Shown here piece by piece: positions 1 through 12,514 of a stretch of DNA of 64,000 nt. Made by a program: the position numbers and the translations under genes. The stretch's first letter is position 1; every line of letters starts with the position of its first letter. The notes below the pieces were generated by a model that saw only the letters and a program-made list of their open reading frames with translations, was not told the origin of the DNA and ran no database searches. The stretch comes from Eretmocerus hayati (taxonomy: Eukaryota; Arthropoda; Insecta; Hymenoptera; Aphelinidae). Location of the stretch: positions 10,891,736 to 10,955,735 of the forward strand of contig CM056742.1 of assembly GCA_029851415.1 (NCBI GenBank), read 5' to 3'.

Positions 1-1824
1 TACCACAAAAATTTCCCGAGGTATCCATGCCTTCTTCTCAAGAAAAGATTCTCAAGTATGTCCACAATGACAGAATGGATACGCTCTTCAAAGACCACAC
101 GCTTATTTCCATTTTTACCCGAACCAGGTCAGATTCATCTCGAAACATTTCTAATCGTTACAAGATGAATAACAAGTGGTACGGAAAGTACCTCTCGCTT
201 TACTGCATGGCAGTTCTGATGATTTTTAGCCTCAAAAGCAAATTATAGAGCTAAGATCAAAATCTGGGGGCTGACAGTGTATCAAAGGCAGCCAAAAACA
301 CAAAAACATATTGAGAAGCTCCGAAAGGTTGAAAGTTTTCCATGATTTAGACAAAGGCACTCTGGGAGAATCAGTTATTACAATGCATAAATTATAACGA
401 CAAAGTTTTGGATTTGACGAATCGGCGGGTGAATATGTGTTAACCTGAAATATTGACATGATTTTTGATAATGAATTCATGCAAGTCCCTGTGACCTAGA
501 ATACATCGTATATGAAAATTTTAATGACTTTCATTCACGAATTGCCAAAAAGCCATTTCGTGGCGAATATTGTTACTTCGAGATAATATGCGTTTTCATT
601 GCAGGTCACGTCGTCATTAAAATTTCGTAATGGAATTCTGCAACCTCCAGAGAGCAATCCATCAAAATCATCAAATGAATGAAATCTCGTAATTTTGTTG
701 GAGTATATGTATGGGCATGAAATTAATCAATTCATCAAAATGGATAAATGGATGAATTGAATCAATTCCAGTATTCCGAGAGCAATATCAACTCTAAGGA
801 ATAATAACGTGGTTTCGAGTAGTAGTTATTCAAAAGTTCATCCATCAAGAGGTATAAAGTCGAATTGGATAGAGCAAACTTCTGACTCGTTTCATTTGAT
901 GCATTGCTCGAATGAATCATCCACAGTTTTCGAAGAGTGTCATACAGTTTTGCTCAAAATTGGATCACTTACTCTTTCGTATACTGGCATAGCATCAAAT
1001 GGATTGGTGCTCCTGAATTTGAAGGTCTTGGTCAATGGAATATTTAACAAACGTGAACTACCATGGTGATATTAACCCATCCTAATTTTACACCCACATT
1101 TTGAATTAATTGAATCGAGTGTGAATATATGATGAAGTATTTGGGAGTTGGGGGACTCGAGAGTGAATGGATACGAATAATTCCTTTGCGATCAATTTCT
1201 AAGTACCCTCACGGTCATTTCCCCGAACGAATTAAAATCACCAATCGATGAAATTTTCAATAAACTCAGTTTTTTGATTTTCCCATTGTGTATGGTATGC
1301 AAAAGTTCGTCTTTTTCACGGTCCCTGGTTTTTTTTCCAATTTTGTCGAAATACATCGGAGGAAATGAATTTTATCAAAAAATGTGTGAAACAGTTTTTG
1401 TAGGATTTTGAAAAACTTTCAAAATAATGAAGTCACATTTATCAAAAAAGTGGATCCACCCAAGGTAGTTGAAAAAACTTGCGGGTATGAAACAAAAAAC
1501 TCACGAATTTTTTACATATTTTCTATCCTCCTGAGAATCTCACAGTAGTTGTTTCTTGATTCTCGAAAGACACGAGCACATTATCTTATAGAGTTTCGAA
1601 GAATTTTCGAAAAATTATTGCATGCATGTTTCGATAAATCTCATTCCCTGCGACTCATTAAGGAAAAATCAGCAAAAAGACAAGGAATCGTGAAAAATAC
1701 GAACTTTCATAATAGGGAAATCAGAAAGTTGATATCAATTCAAAATTCATCGACGGATGATTTTGATTCTTTCAAGACAATGACCGCGAAGGTACTTGGA
1801 AAGTAATCGCAAAGGAAATTTTCA
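1..1824. other. Intergenic stretch, nothing supported
   Basis: No frame here shows a recognisable domain, and the longest (about 85 residues at 1549-1806) has no family signature. An imperfect palindrome made of runs such as aattcat and atgaatt lies at about 720-765. I see no RNA gene or mobile-element terminus before the TA at 1825. Confidence 0.5.
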
Positions 1825-1826
1825 TA

Positions 1827-2739
1827 CACTACCGGTCAAAAAAAGTCTGAGGACACCTGGGAATCAAGCTGATGATTTTTAGAGTTGGATATCTCAGAAC
1901 CTATTGGTCGTAGAGAGCTCTGCGTGGTCACATTTTGTAGCTCATATCAAGCACTATCAAATCTATTTTCTGTATTTTCCATCCAGCGTATTATACTAGG
2001 CACATACGAGTCAAAAAAATGACTTTTTTCGCAATTTTTCAAGCAAGGTACGAACGCCTGACGATTTTGGAGAGATTGTTGGATCACTATGAGACCGATG
2101 ACATCTTCAAGCCCATGAAAAAATCTTGAAAATCCGTTTTTGAACGTTCCTCGACGTGGTTCTAGTCCCGAGATCTAACTGATTCAGTGTGGGTATTTTT
2201 CTCTCAACAAATTCCTTGATAATCCAAGAATGATGAGAAACCTCCCACTTTGGGGCAGCTGACCCTCATTTCTGCAAGAGTTCGACTCAACATAGAGATA
2301 GCCATCGAAAGTGGAGGCTACCGACCTTGGACTGGGCTGTTTCTCATCATTTTTGGATTAACCGTGTAATTTCTTGAAAGAAAAACTCCCTCGGGACTAG
2401 AACCACTTTCAGAGACGTTCGAAAACGGATTTTCGAGGTTTTTTCATGGGCTTGAAGATGTCATCGGTCTCATAGCGATCCAACAATCTCTCCAAAACCG
2501 TCAGGCGTTCGTACCTAGCCTGAAAAATTGCGAAAAAAATCCTTTCTCTGACTCGTGTGTCTCCGGTATAATACGCGGGACGGAAAATACTGAAAATGGA
2601 CTTGAACGTGCTCGATATAAGCTACAAAATGCGACCACGCAGAACTCTCTACGACCAATAGGTTCTGACATATCCAACTCTGAAAATCATCAGCTTGATT
2701 CCCAGGTGTCCTCAGACTTTTCGGTCATGACCGGTAGTG
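1827..2739. mobile_element. TA-flanked foldback MITE, Tc1/mariner type (CACTACCGGTC ends)
   Basis: The left end reads CACTACCGGTCA and the right end is its inverse, TGACCGGTAGTG. Both are flanked by the dinucleotide TA (1825-1826 and 2740-2741), the target duplication typical of Tc1/mariner transposons. The two halves are inverted copies of each other for roughly 430 bp per arm. Shared blocks include the segment beginning AAGTCTGAGGACACCTGG and the segment ending GCCTGACG-TTTTGGAGAGATTG. A short non-paired centre lies near 2270-2310. No transposase frame exists, so the element is non-autonomous. TIR, TA and arm symmetry are seen directly; the family assignment is inference. Confidence 0.85.
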
Positions 2740-2741
2740 TA

Positions 2742-5460
2742 TTTACCTACCTCCGACTTTCCCGACTTTCCGATGCATTGTAATATGGAAACAAAGTCTC
2801 TTTCCTCAAGGTTTCGCCTCAGACATTCGCGATGATAGATTTCCAACTTTGTTACCCTTTTGATCGACCTGGCTTCAGATTTTCAAAATCCGAAATAGCA
2901 AAACAATTAAGGCTGGGGACGTATTCTAAATTTTGCCGGAAAATTTTAGCGCAAAATTTAGAATACGGGCCCTGGTATTTTTAGTCCGAATTTCCTGGCG
3001 GGATAAGCTTATTTTTAGCGCTGCAATCTGCATGACAAGTTTGCGTATCTGTTCTCAGACTGCCGATTGTGGCGCCACGAATAAGCTCATCCCGCTTGCG
3101 GATTCCAACTATAACTATTAGCCTAAAGGTTGAAGAAAGGTGTACCTGAGAGAAAATTTCCCTCCAAAATTTCAATCAATTTCAATCAACACAGACGTTA
3201 ATCACGAGCTCTCGACCTCATTTTTTCAAAATACGTTCCACATTCAAATACCTATTCAGTATTTTATTTCTTGCACAAGTGACACCCTTGCAATCTGTGA
3301 CATGTAACGACCTCAATCTGACAAGCCCAGCCTTCACTCAAAATTTTCAATGAGACGAATTCTTGAATTCCCTTTCATGAAAAATCTTAACTCACTGCAG
3401 TAAAAACCCTTATAAATATCCATCTCCGTCAAATCAATTTGTATTCAGAACCCTCTCAAAAACCTAATTCAGTAACCCAAAAAGAGGGAGAAAAAAAAAC
3501 AAATTTTGTGAATTACAGCTCCAAGTAGCACCACATAATCGCATAAAGAGGGTCCTACACTACATGAATGAGTTATCAAGTCGTCTTAATTAAAATGCAC
3601 TCTCCACCCCACCCATTTTCTACTAACAACAAAGTATATAAGGTAAGAGAGTCTGCGTATTATGTATGCGTTAGCAGACTGTTTGAAATTTCACTCGGAA
3701 ACTTCTGTAAACAAAACTTAAAACTTGAATTTTCTTTCGCACGCACGACTCACCTCTTTCCGTCTTCTCAAATATATATAATATATACTATGTGTGGTGA
3801 AAAGTCGGTTAGAAAAGATCCTGGCAAACGAGATAAGAAGGAGATTCTCGTGCAGTGTGCATTACCTGAAACAAAAAGCAAAAGCATCCGAGTTAAGCTC
3901 ATTTTCTTCTTCTTCTTATTCTTCTTCTTCGTTAAACCACTCTATACTCATACAAGATAGTGTGAGTATGCATGTGTGGGTTATGTAGGTATGTATGTAT
4001 TTCCGAGTATCAGACGAATTTTTGTACAAAATGAGAGAGTATATAAGCAAAGTTGGTGAAATGATACTTCGAGAGTGGGCTCTTGGCCCATTTTTCAAGC
4101 TTCCGGATCACTGCGGCAAAAGTACCATCGTCGTCGTAGTCGTTGGTTTTCGCTTTCGATTCACGTTGGCCTTCCTCCTCCTCCTACCTATTTCTCTTTC
4201 TCTTTCATTCCCTCCTCTTCTCTGTACTTTTTTTTCCCCCTTTAAGGGTATACTCCTAACTGATGCTGTATTTGAATTGCATCGGTGACTTTTGGCTTTT
4301 GATAGTATATCTTTACTCACACCGATCGAGGCTATCGCTTTTCGTTCCCTGGATGCTGTTAGTGAAAGAGAGTTGGTCGAAGCAAATAGAACGGGATGTT
4401 CTTTTTCTTTTCCATTCAGAATAAAGTTTGGACAGGTGCCAGAGGGTTGCCTATTCTGTACTGTGCTATTGATGTACATACGTGTGACGTATTGAGCTTT
4501 GAGATATATATTTTGAGTGTTTGGGAAAGCGATAGGGGTCGTTAGAGATGAAGTGATGACTATTTTAGAAAAAAATCCATTTGAGTACATCGTGAAATTC
4601 TTTGAGGGTCTCAGAGGGCTGGTGGTGAATTTTAAGGAATGAGATTCGTACTGAGCTCACATAACTCGCAAACTTTTTGAACTATTCGGATGATTGGGTA
4701 ATCCTTGAGATGAGGACAGTATGAATGGTTGAGAAGGATTTTGGAAAATTTACCAAAAGTTCATAAATTGTTGGAAAAATGTCTCGAAAGTATCCGACAT
4801 ATCCTGACAGATGCGTCAGTAGATAACATTGGGTGGACACATTCGAGAATTTTACAGACGGTGAATGAATGGAAGAATTTACCCCTTTATCTTTCCCATA
4901 AGTTCTGATCGCGTTAATCTTCGTGGAATGGAAGTTCCTCAATGGATTGAAGCTCTCTCATTCTTCGCTTTTGCATCTCATGAATTCAAGATATTAATGA
5001 TCAAGAATAATTGATAATAGGCCTATTTTTGTGACCCTAGTCCTGAAACACTTATCATGTCCAACACAATTATGGTAATCAAGACCACTTTAGGTTGCCC
5101 GCTGATTACATAAATAAATTTACATAATAATGTATTACTAACCCAGACAGTCGCATCGAGAAATTCCTTATGTTACTGTCAAGGCCTTTATACTGTTTTT
5201 TCATACGATGGGTCTACCGGGAGCAACAACTGTCCGAACACGACAGCGGCAGCAGAAGCACGCTTTCGGTGCCGGAGTGCGGAAAGAAATTCCAAGAATA
5301 CCCAAAAATGTTGGAGTAACTATTGTATAGATAATATATTATCACCATGTCTTGGACGAATTGATCTCTATTGCTTTAAACTATGCGCTTTAAATTAGAA
5401 GCTTCTCCCCATAAATGCAAGGAGCGTATCTTTTTTCTTCGTTAAACTTCAATTTCTACT
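2742..5460. other. Intergenic stretch with small hairpins and simple repeats
   Basis: Two small inverted repeats occur here. One is at about 2920-2968 (cgtattctaaattttg against caaaatttagaatacg). The other is at about 2990-3105, with gcgggataagcttatt facing aataagctcatcccgc. From about 3440 to 4250 the sequence is simple-repeat rich, with TTC-type pyrimidine runs at 3900-3935, tatg repeats near 3985-4000 and CT-rich tracts at 4165-4240. The longest frames, including a 160-residue minus frame at 4108-4590, are products of this low-complexity composition. No gene is supported. Confidence 0.5.
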
Positions 5461-5464
5461 TGAC

Positions 5465-5905
5465 ATAGGGTCAGAAAGACCTTAGCCATTTTAACTTTCA
5501 ATTTGTAATATCCTTTGTTACGTCAGAAGAGCCAGAATTTGACAAACACCAGTATCCATCTCGAGTTTGATGCTATAACTATCAGTTGGTACAAATCAGA
5601 CGGCCGCCGAGTCATTATCAGCCACTCCAATTCAACGTGATTCAAGCTGGGGTCACCCTGACCCTATTTTGTCATTTCCTTATATCACATATGACTAAGA
5701 GCTCAGTTTCCTCTGCGTTATGAAATTTTTGTTACTTGAATTCAAATCGTTTACTTTGGGGTCAATGTAACCCCAGTGTGGTACATATGTTTGCCTAGAG
5801 AGATTCGTCGACCGACGTTGATGAATTACCTACGCAACTGCTAAAAATCGGTGATAGCAAAGAATTTTCTGAAGTGAAATTCGTACCCAGGGTCACGAAG
5901 ACCCG
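5465..5905. repeat. Cluster of GGGTC-n-GACCC hairpins
   Basis: Four short self-complementary motifs of the form GGGTC-(spacer)-GACC occur within 440 bp: gggtcagaaagacctt at 5468, ggggtcaccctgaccct at about 5649, ggggtcaatgtaacccc at about 5758 and gggtcacgaagaccc at 5890. The same motif style occurs in the TTAA-ended elements at 22775-23754 and 39749-39901. This stretch may therefore be a decayed relative of that element class, but I found no termini here. Confidence 0.4.
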
Positions 5906-8900
5906 TATTCAAAGTTGAAAGCCAGGAGTGGAGTGTACTTACAGGTTAGGTCAGTATACAATCTATTGTGAATGGGTAACTCTTGTACTAGCTAAGGATA
6001 CCCCGGTCTATTCGCGAAACCGTGAGTACGAACCAAAATATATATACTTTCGAAAGCCATGCTTTACAAATCAGAAAAAATGGATGTACCTAGTACACCT
6101 ATGTTATTGACTCTGAACTTGACAATCTTTCTGAAGTATACCAATGTGCATGATGCAATTTGATCCCTTATCATTCATTTTTTAATCTCGAAAAATTCAC
6201 GGTCGTTATTTGCTCTAACTTTCTTCACTGTTTGAATATGGAAATAGGAAGTGATTCAATGCCTCAGAAAATATGATAACACTTTGGAGTCAAGTGTGTA
6301 TGAAAGAAAAACAGGAATTAGATGAGTCTTTCATAGCTTAGAGGCAATAACATTTAGACATAGCTCAATTTCCGATTCATTGTTCACTGAATGCTTGAGG
6401 AACACATGATTAGCTGTTGATACTGATCAATAGCAGGTCTCGATCCCTGCAACTGAGACATCAAAATTGGCAAGTTTTCATTCGAATCCTTTGATCACGA
6501 ATAATCTATCGATGCATTCAACCGTCTTGCACAAGTTTCAAGCTCAGCCTGTCTGGAGTCTTTGGAAGTTCAGGGGTGAATATCAACTCACAGTCCATCG
6601 AATGCTATGCAATAGACGGTGCAGACAGTATAGGTTAGGTATTTAGAAGTTTAGGTATCTATTTTGTGTTGTGGTTTGGTCATATCTGAATATCCATTCC
6701 AAACGATTGGATCGACTTCACAAGCAATGACAGGCCCCTGTAATTTACGCGAAGTTTGCGCTTAGCAAGAGTTTCGTACTGAGTTGAGTAGGGATATTTA
6801 AATCGAGTGGAACGATGAAGTCGCAGTTGACAATAAATTTATGAGAAAATTCATACTTCGGGTCCAATCCCGAGCTCTGGGATAAACTGGAATTATTTCT
6901 CGAGTAATTGGTATGCAAGTTGGTGGAAGAATTGGAAATGTACTTTAACGATGAGATTTCTAACACATGTTCTTGACAACTAGAAATTATGCTTCTCCAT
7001 TCGAAGCTTGTTATTTCTCATCCAATAAGGAATCCACTACGATACAATGGATATGAATTCCTGGTTCGTAGACGTGCTCAGAGTGTACAAGAGTATGGAG
7101 GTTAACATTGAATAACGATTTCTGGACAGAGAAAAGTTCAACAAAATTTCATGAGTCACAGATCATAAACTGTGAGATCTTGCGACGAACAAAGAATTCT
7201 TCTTGCTGTTTTGATGTACAATGTAAGGAGCTTGCCATGCATGATTTACAGAGTGGTTTGTTACAGTTCCTCGTGGTTTTTCTTCACAACTCCATTCATC
7301 AAAATCTTTAATCTGTGAATACTCAAATTCAATGATAGTTTCTCTAATATAGTTATTTATGTGATGAAAATTTAGCGTCATTCGACTATGGTTCGTTCCT
7401 CAACAGTTTTTGCCAGGTACATTAACTGGACCAATCGCGTATCATCCTTCTTAGAAAAGCCTCAATAATCAACCGCAATCATCCACGCGGGATCTGCGGT
7501 GGCTCAACACATTGTTTATGCGTGTGCCAAGAGGGGAGAACAGGTTTCACAGTTAAGAGAATCATCCACCTTGCGAAACGCAGTTCTGGAAGTCATTTTT
7601 CAGGGAAATGCCAGAGTTACACCCACTGTACCAAAATCACCCAATTTGACGGGATATAATCTAACCGTATTTGAAATCACGACTGCTAATACATTAATAT
7701 GTCATTAAGATTATTATAGTCCATCTTATCGCTTCAATGGTGATCCGATTTCTACATTCTGTATGATTTTGTGAATCTTGTACATTCGTAAGTGATGGTG
7801 AATCCCACAATACACATAGTAAACATCAATCAAGATAGAACGCTTCAATGTATTTAATCTCAATTTCATACATTATCTGATCCCATAATATCCTGATGAA
7901 TCAACACCAACCCAGATAACATCCGAATAAAGTTAGTAATCAGTTTGATCCCTCCACCAAGAATCAAAGCTCACCAATTCATTCAATGAACAATAAACCA
8001 ACGCAAAACCAACCCTGCAAATAAAAAAAATTCAGTCACCTCACCTAATTCTCTCAACGCTTAACTTTTCAAATTTATCATTCGCAAGCGGTATAAGCAT
8101 AAATCACTCTACAAAAATTCGAGAACACACACTCAGCTTACTTTTTATCCAATACACCCGCAAAGCCATTAATTCAGGCTTCCGTTGACGTTCTGTCCCG
8201 TTTGCTAGCGTCAAAGCTCACAAACATTCATACATAACCTACCTAACACACACACACACACAAAGGCACAAGAGTAGAACCACATACAAAAATGAGAAAA
8301 AATAAAATGACAGGGTCGAGTTTATACTCGTAGAAAAAGCGTCGCACAGCAGCACATCAGGCGGAGGCTCATAAATTTGCGATTAAAATATGAATGAGAG
8401 CTCGAGATATGTGTGACTATATACAAAGCCGGATGAAGCTATCTCCGTTCTATATCCCAAATTCTTTCGTCGACTTTTCAAGATATAGAGTTAGATGTAG
8501 TGGTATTAGTAGTAGTAGAGCAACTAGTGGTTGCGAGGTTTGTACACATTCATCGTTTATTTTCTACCATATACCTGTATCTATCTGTGCTGATACACGA
8601 ATTTCCCGCGAATTTTCAAATTTACGAAAAAGCACTACTACTATGAGAAAAATTGAGATATATATATATGTGTGTTTGTATCATATAGTCGTGATTTTCC
8701 GGTTGGATGATGTTTCTGCTGTTGGGCATCACGTAGCTTTAATAATTCTGTCATATCGAACGAGAGAGGGATGTTACTGCTCTTCTGCTATGCTACAACC
8801 ACCACTGGTGCATATATGAGTTTGGTGTGTTGAATTTTCAGCTGCGCGAGTTTCACGGAACGTTCGTTATTTCGCCCTAGGGTATGCATCAGGCTGTCCG

Positions 8901-9434
8901 ATATTTTGCGAGGAAAATTTCCAGCTGCATCAAATTCGTGTATGTATGTGAGTATGTATGTATTAGGGTGGTGGGAGTTTTAGAGGTAAAATCGTCGATC
9001 TCGTTGGTTGGGATACGAATTTTGTCACGTCAGAGCAATGTCAAACTGGTGATTGCTGATTTGCTGTGGAATTTTCAAGTTGGGAGATGATTCAGTTTGA
9101 TTATTCCTGCGAAACTGTAAATCGAGCCGGTGGTAGAGATGGTTCTTTTTCAGGATCAATTTCGAGTTGTGACGAAATTCCATTAATCGAATTCGGTAGA
9201 GGCTATCAGCTATATTTCAATCTCCAAATTTAACATTTTCAGGATCTAGAATCTTGCCGGAATATTATTCAAAATTTTTTATCCAAAATGGCTGAAAAAA
9301 GTTTTATTTCGGCCTCATCTTTTATTTGACCGATGTAAGAGAAAAATTTCAAAGTCAGAAAAAAAATCGTCCTGGATAACAAGACCCCCCAATCCTAACC
9401 TTAAAATGTTAACTTTCAGATGATAAGTCTGATC
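5906..9434. other. Intergenic stretch, nothing supported
   Basis: No coding signature is visible. A CA microsatellite lies at 8246-8262 and tatg-type runs lie near 8940-8965. A T-arm-like GCAGG-TCTCGAT-CCCTGC occurs near 6435, but no acceptor or anticodon arm can be built around it. The 141-residue plus frame at 8394-8819 has no recognisable family signature. Confidence 0.45.
8246..8262. repeat. CA microsatellite
   Basis: An uninterrupted run of the dinucleotide AC, about eight units long. Confidence 0.85.
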
Positions 9435-9438
9435 TTAA

Positions 9439-9822
9439 GGCCATGCGGTAGCCGTGCAAGCTAAATTTTGTTCCAAGAATTCTCGAATTCTCTTGCGATT
9501 TGGGATAAACGAGGAGTTGTGCCACAATTGTTATCATCTCACTTGAATGGCTCAACTCGTCCTTTAGCTCAAATCGCAAAAGAATCCGAGAATTCTTGGA
9601 ACAAAAATGTGTGTATGATATAGGTTAGGATGTCCCAGGCGCCCAGTGATTCCCACTTTTCTGCAATAATCTAATGATTTGGGCTGAACATTGAGTTGTC
9701 GAGAATAAGTCGGACAATAACAATAACTAGACAACTAATCTCAAACTTTGTACCATAAAAATGTTCACATAATAAGTGGTGAATGGAACTTCACGGCCGA
9801 GCTGCACGGCTACTGCATGCCC
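9439..9822. mobile_element. 384-bp TTAA-flanked MITE (piggyBac-like), copy 1
   Basis: The ends are GGCCATGCGGTAGCCGTGCA and the inverse of GGGCATGCAGTAGCCGTGCA. TTAA stands on both sides (9435-9438 and 9823-9826), the invariant piggyBac-superfamily target duplication. The interior has a second inverted pair, with ttccaagaattctcg facing cgagaattcttggaac and gcgatttgggataaac facing its near complement. No transposase is present. A second copy with exactly the same length lies at 24746-25129, which confirms the boundaries. Confidence 0.85.
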
Positions 9823-9826
9823 TTAA

Positions 9827-11158
9827 AAATTTCTCTTTACAGTGAACGTTGAATTTTTTGGAATTCTCATTACTCTGTACGGCTGGATCAGTACCATTTT
9901 TCTCTATACCCCTTTGATTTACATGAGTTCATCTACTTTTGTTTTGACTACCTTCAATTTCTCAGAGGTACACTATTCCAGATTTGGGTTGCCGGACATG
10001 ATTCCACTCCTGTACTTGCGGTCTCGTGATGCAATAATATTATTAAATAATCCATAGAATCGAAAAGCTTGTTCGCATGAATTTCAAAGTACGTATCTCT
10101 TTCAACAATTTTCCTGTAACCATCCAACTTCCTCTGACAATGTGGGCGAATCGGCAATTTCTGGATTTTCAAAAGTATTTTCGAAAGAATCCGAATGAGT
10201 ACTGTTGCACTCAAGAAGGCCATACGATTTTTTGGAAATTCGGATTTTTACCGCAAACTAAGTAAATCTCATCCGCACCTACTATTCCATTCCTACACGA
10301 GCCTTTATTGCCCCGATATGGTATTAAACCAGTTCTAAACACTACCCTCGATAGAGGGTATATATAGTAATCACTAGAAATTTCACAATTTTCACGAATA
10401 ATTTTCAATCTGTGAGATTTTCAAATCCATCATCAAATTCGGACGCCGTCATTTGATAAATTCAAAAAGAATGTCAACAATTCATCAAATATTGATGAAA
10501 CCAAGGGAATCCCGTTCATAAGATTCTTTCAAATGAGTGGAAATAGATGAGAAAGTAGAACATGAGGAGAAAATAGGGCATAAATAAGAAATAAATTGCT
10601 TATTTGTTTCGGTATACTACGAGTGACATATTCAGATCGTAATATATCCCTCTAAACTTTCTGGTTAATAAGTTTCCAGAGATTACTCATTAGATACAGT
10701 AGACAAGCACGAAGCAGCCTTTATTGATCGATATTCCCAATTCCCAGAAGAGAATGACGAATGACATTGTGTAACGCTGATGAGCTCTTGTGCCACTTGA
10801 GACTGCTCGAGCGGTGGTGGTTCATGAGTTATTGTGTTGCTAGCAACAGTTGTCACATTCATCATTCAAGTATCGATACATTGGATGTGCAATTATCCAA
10901 GTTTCAGAGTCGGCAATGGTTACAATCGATTTTCACTTGCTGAAATTGGACAATCTGAAACGAATTGAACGAAATACTCGCAATGTGAAATTTTATTCAG
11001 TCCATTATTCGGCTCAAAAAGCTGACCAACTATTTATGCAATGGAGTTACAAATATTGGAGACGAATATAGGAAATTCGGAGTATTACGAGTATGTTGGT
11101 AGGGGCAATCCAGCAATGGCCTATTGAAGCACCCTAGTACGAGGCTAATCTTGGCGCC
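9827..11158. other. Intergenic stretch, nothing supported
   Basis: Only short chance frames are present. A small hairpin, ctaccctcgatagagggta, lies near 10344. No gene, RNA or element terminus was recognised. Confidence 0.45.
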
Positions 11159-11230
11159 TCCCCCCCCCCCCTCTTTTGTGAGACCCAAGACCCAAGAGGA
11201 TAGGGAGTATGGGTAATTTATAGAATGCTC

Positions 11231-11640
11231 GAACCGAAAGTTCTGTGGAGGGGGGGGGGTGATCTCCAAAATCTAGAGGGCAAGCGAACCCGCGAATTCA
11301 CAGATACTGGACCAGAAATTCTGTCGGAGAAGAGTCATCGCAAAACCTAGGGAGGCAAATTCACCCGAAAAGGACCGGACGCTCAGACCAAAATTTCTAT
11401 CGGGGCTGAATTATCCCCAAAACCTAGAAAGACGAACAAACCTGCGAACACCCGGAGGCTCGAACCGAAAAAATCCTGTCGGGTGCAGAATCATAGCAAA
11501 ACCTAAGAGGGCATACAAACCTACAAAGACCCAGATGCTCGGACCGGAAATTGTGTTGGGGAGAAATCATCGTAAAACCTACGAGGGCAAACATAATCAA
11601 CAAATACCCAGATCGTTGGACCTAAAGTTTTTTTTTGGGA
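11231..11640. repeat. Diverged tandem repeat, period ~77 bp, about 5 units
   Basis: The block gaacc/ggacc-gaaa recurs at 11231, 11309, 11385, 11462, 11541 and 11618, so the spacings are 78, 76, 77, 79 and 77 bp. Each unit also contains a conserved caaaacctag-type box and a cccagatgctc-type box. Units have diverged by roughly a quarter. Runs of 11 C (11160-11170) and 10 G (11250-11259) adjoin or sit in the first unit. It resembles an old satellite fragment; no coding capacity is evident. Confidence 0.8.
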
Positions 11641-12514
11641 AAAAGATTAATCCGAAAGCGAAGAGGACAACGAAATTTGTGAGTACGCGGATGTATGCCT
11701 ATCTCACTCTCGCACGATATCACGCGGCATACACCAGATAATATACACAGATACAACCCGAAGATGTTGTTCCGATTTTTTCCGATTTTTTCCGAACAAG
11801 ATTAACTGTAACGACAATAACGACATGAACAAAACTAAGAAAAATCGACTACGCAGTGAACGTCGTGAGGGATTCTCGATAATTCTATTCAAAATGAAAA
11901 TGGATATTGTGGACAAAATTTGGCCTAACTGTTCTCTCGTTGGGAATACATATTATTGAAACGTTCCGAGCAAGTCAACGATGAACAGATTGTTTTTTTG
12001 TTCAAATGTTCCATTTTCTGATGAATCCATTTTATAGAATTAGAACCATATTTTTTAAAAGAACTCTACAGGAAAGCTACGCAATATCTTTAAAAATCTG
12101 AATGAGGTCAAAGTTCATGACGCCTCATAATAGCCTCCTTTATATTTCATCAAATTCATCTTTATTGCATTGAATCTAGGATGATATACGCAGGTAGCTT
12201 TTCATCAGCGCTGTGATAGGATGTATTATATGACAGGCAAGGGGTTTCGGAAAGGAAATTTAACGATAGGCCAATATTGCTAATAAAGAAGGTGTTGCAT
12301 TTCGTAGAGCGGCGATGAGCGTTATGCAGTAAAATATCGCTAAAATGCGTTTGTACGAGGCAACTTTTATGGTTCATCATCAAACCACCTGGGCGAGTAA
12401 AATTTCCGAGATGAAACTTCACGAGTTGTGAGTTAAACGGTAAGCAGAGAAGCCGGATAAGTCCGTCCATCGTACTCCGTGCGCGAGCTTTAGCTGCAAA
12501 AGCCACGAAACAAT
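11641..12514. other. Intergenic stretch with an unassigned 125-residue minus frame
   Basis: The minus frame 12162-12539 (125 residues from ATG) is one of the longest non-repetitive frames in the window. It has no motif I recognise, no membrane segment and no visible partner exon. Its start overlaps the beginning of the inverted repeat at 12515. I treat it as chance. A short tandem of tccgatttttt lies at about 11769-11793. Confidence 0.4.

Noticed and set aside
4108..4590. 160-residue minus-strand frame
   Set aside because: Composed of arginine/lysine/threonine runs antisense to CT-rich simple sequence; no domain and no splice context.
6420..6470. tRNA-like T arm gcaggtctcgatccctgc
   Set aside because: No acceptor stem, anticodon arm or A box at proper distance.
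8394..8819. 141-residue plus-strand frame
   Set aside because: No recognisable family, atypical composition and tatata simple sequence inside; consistent with chance.
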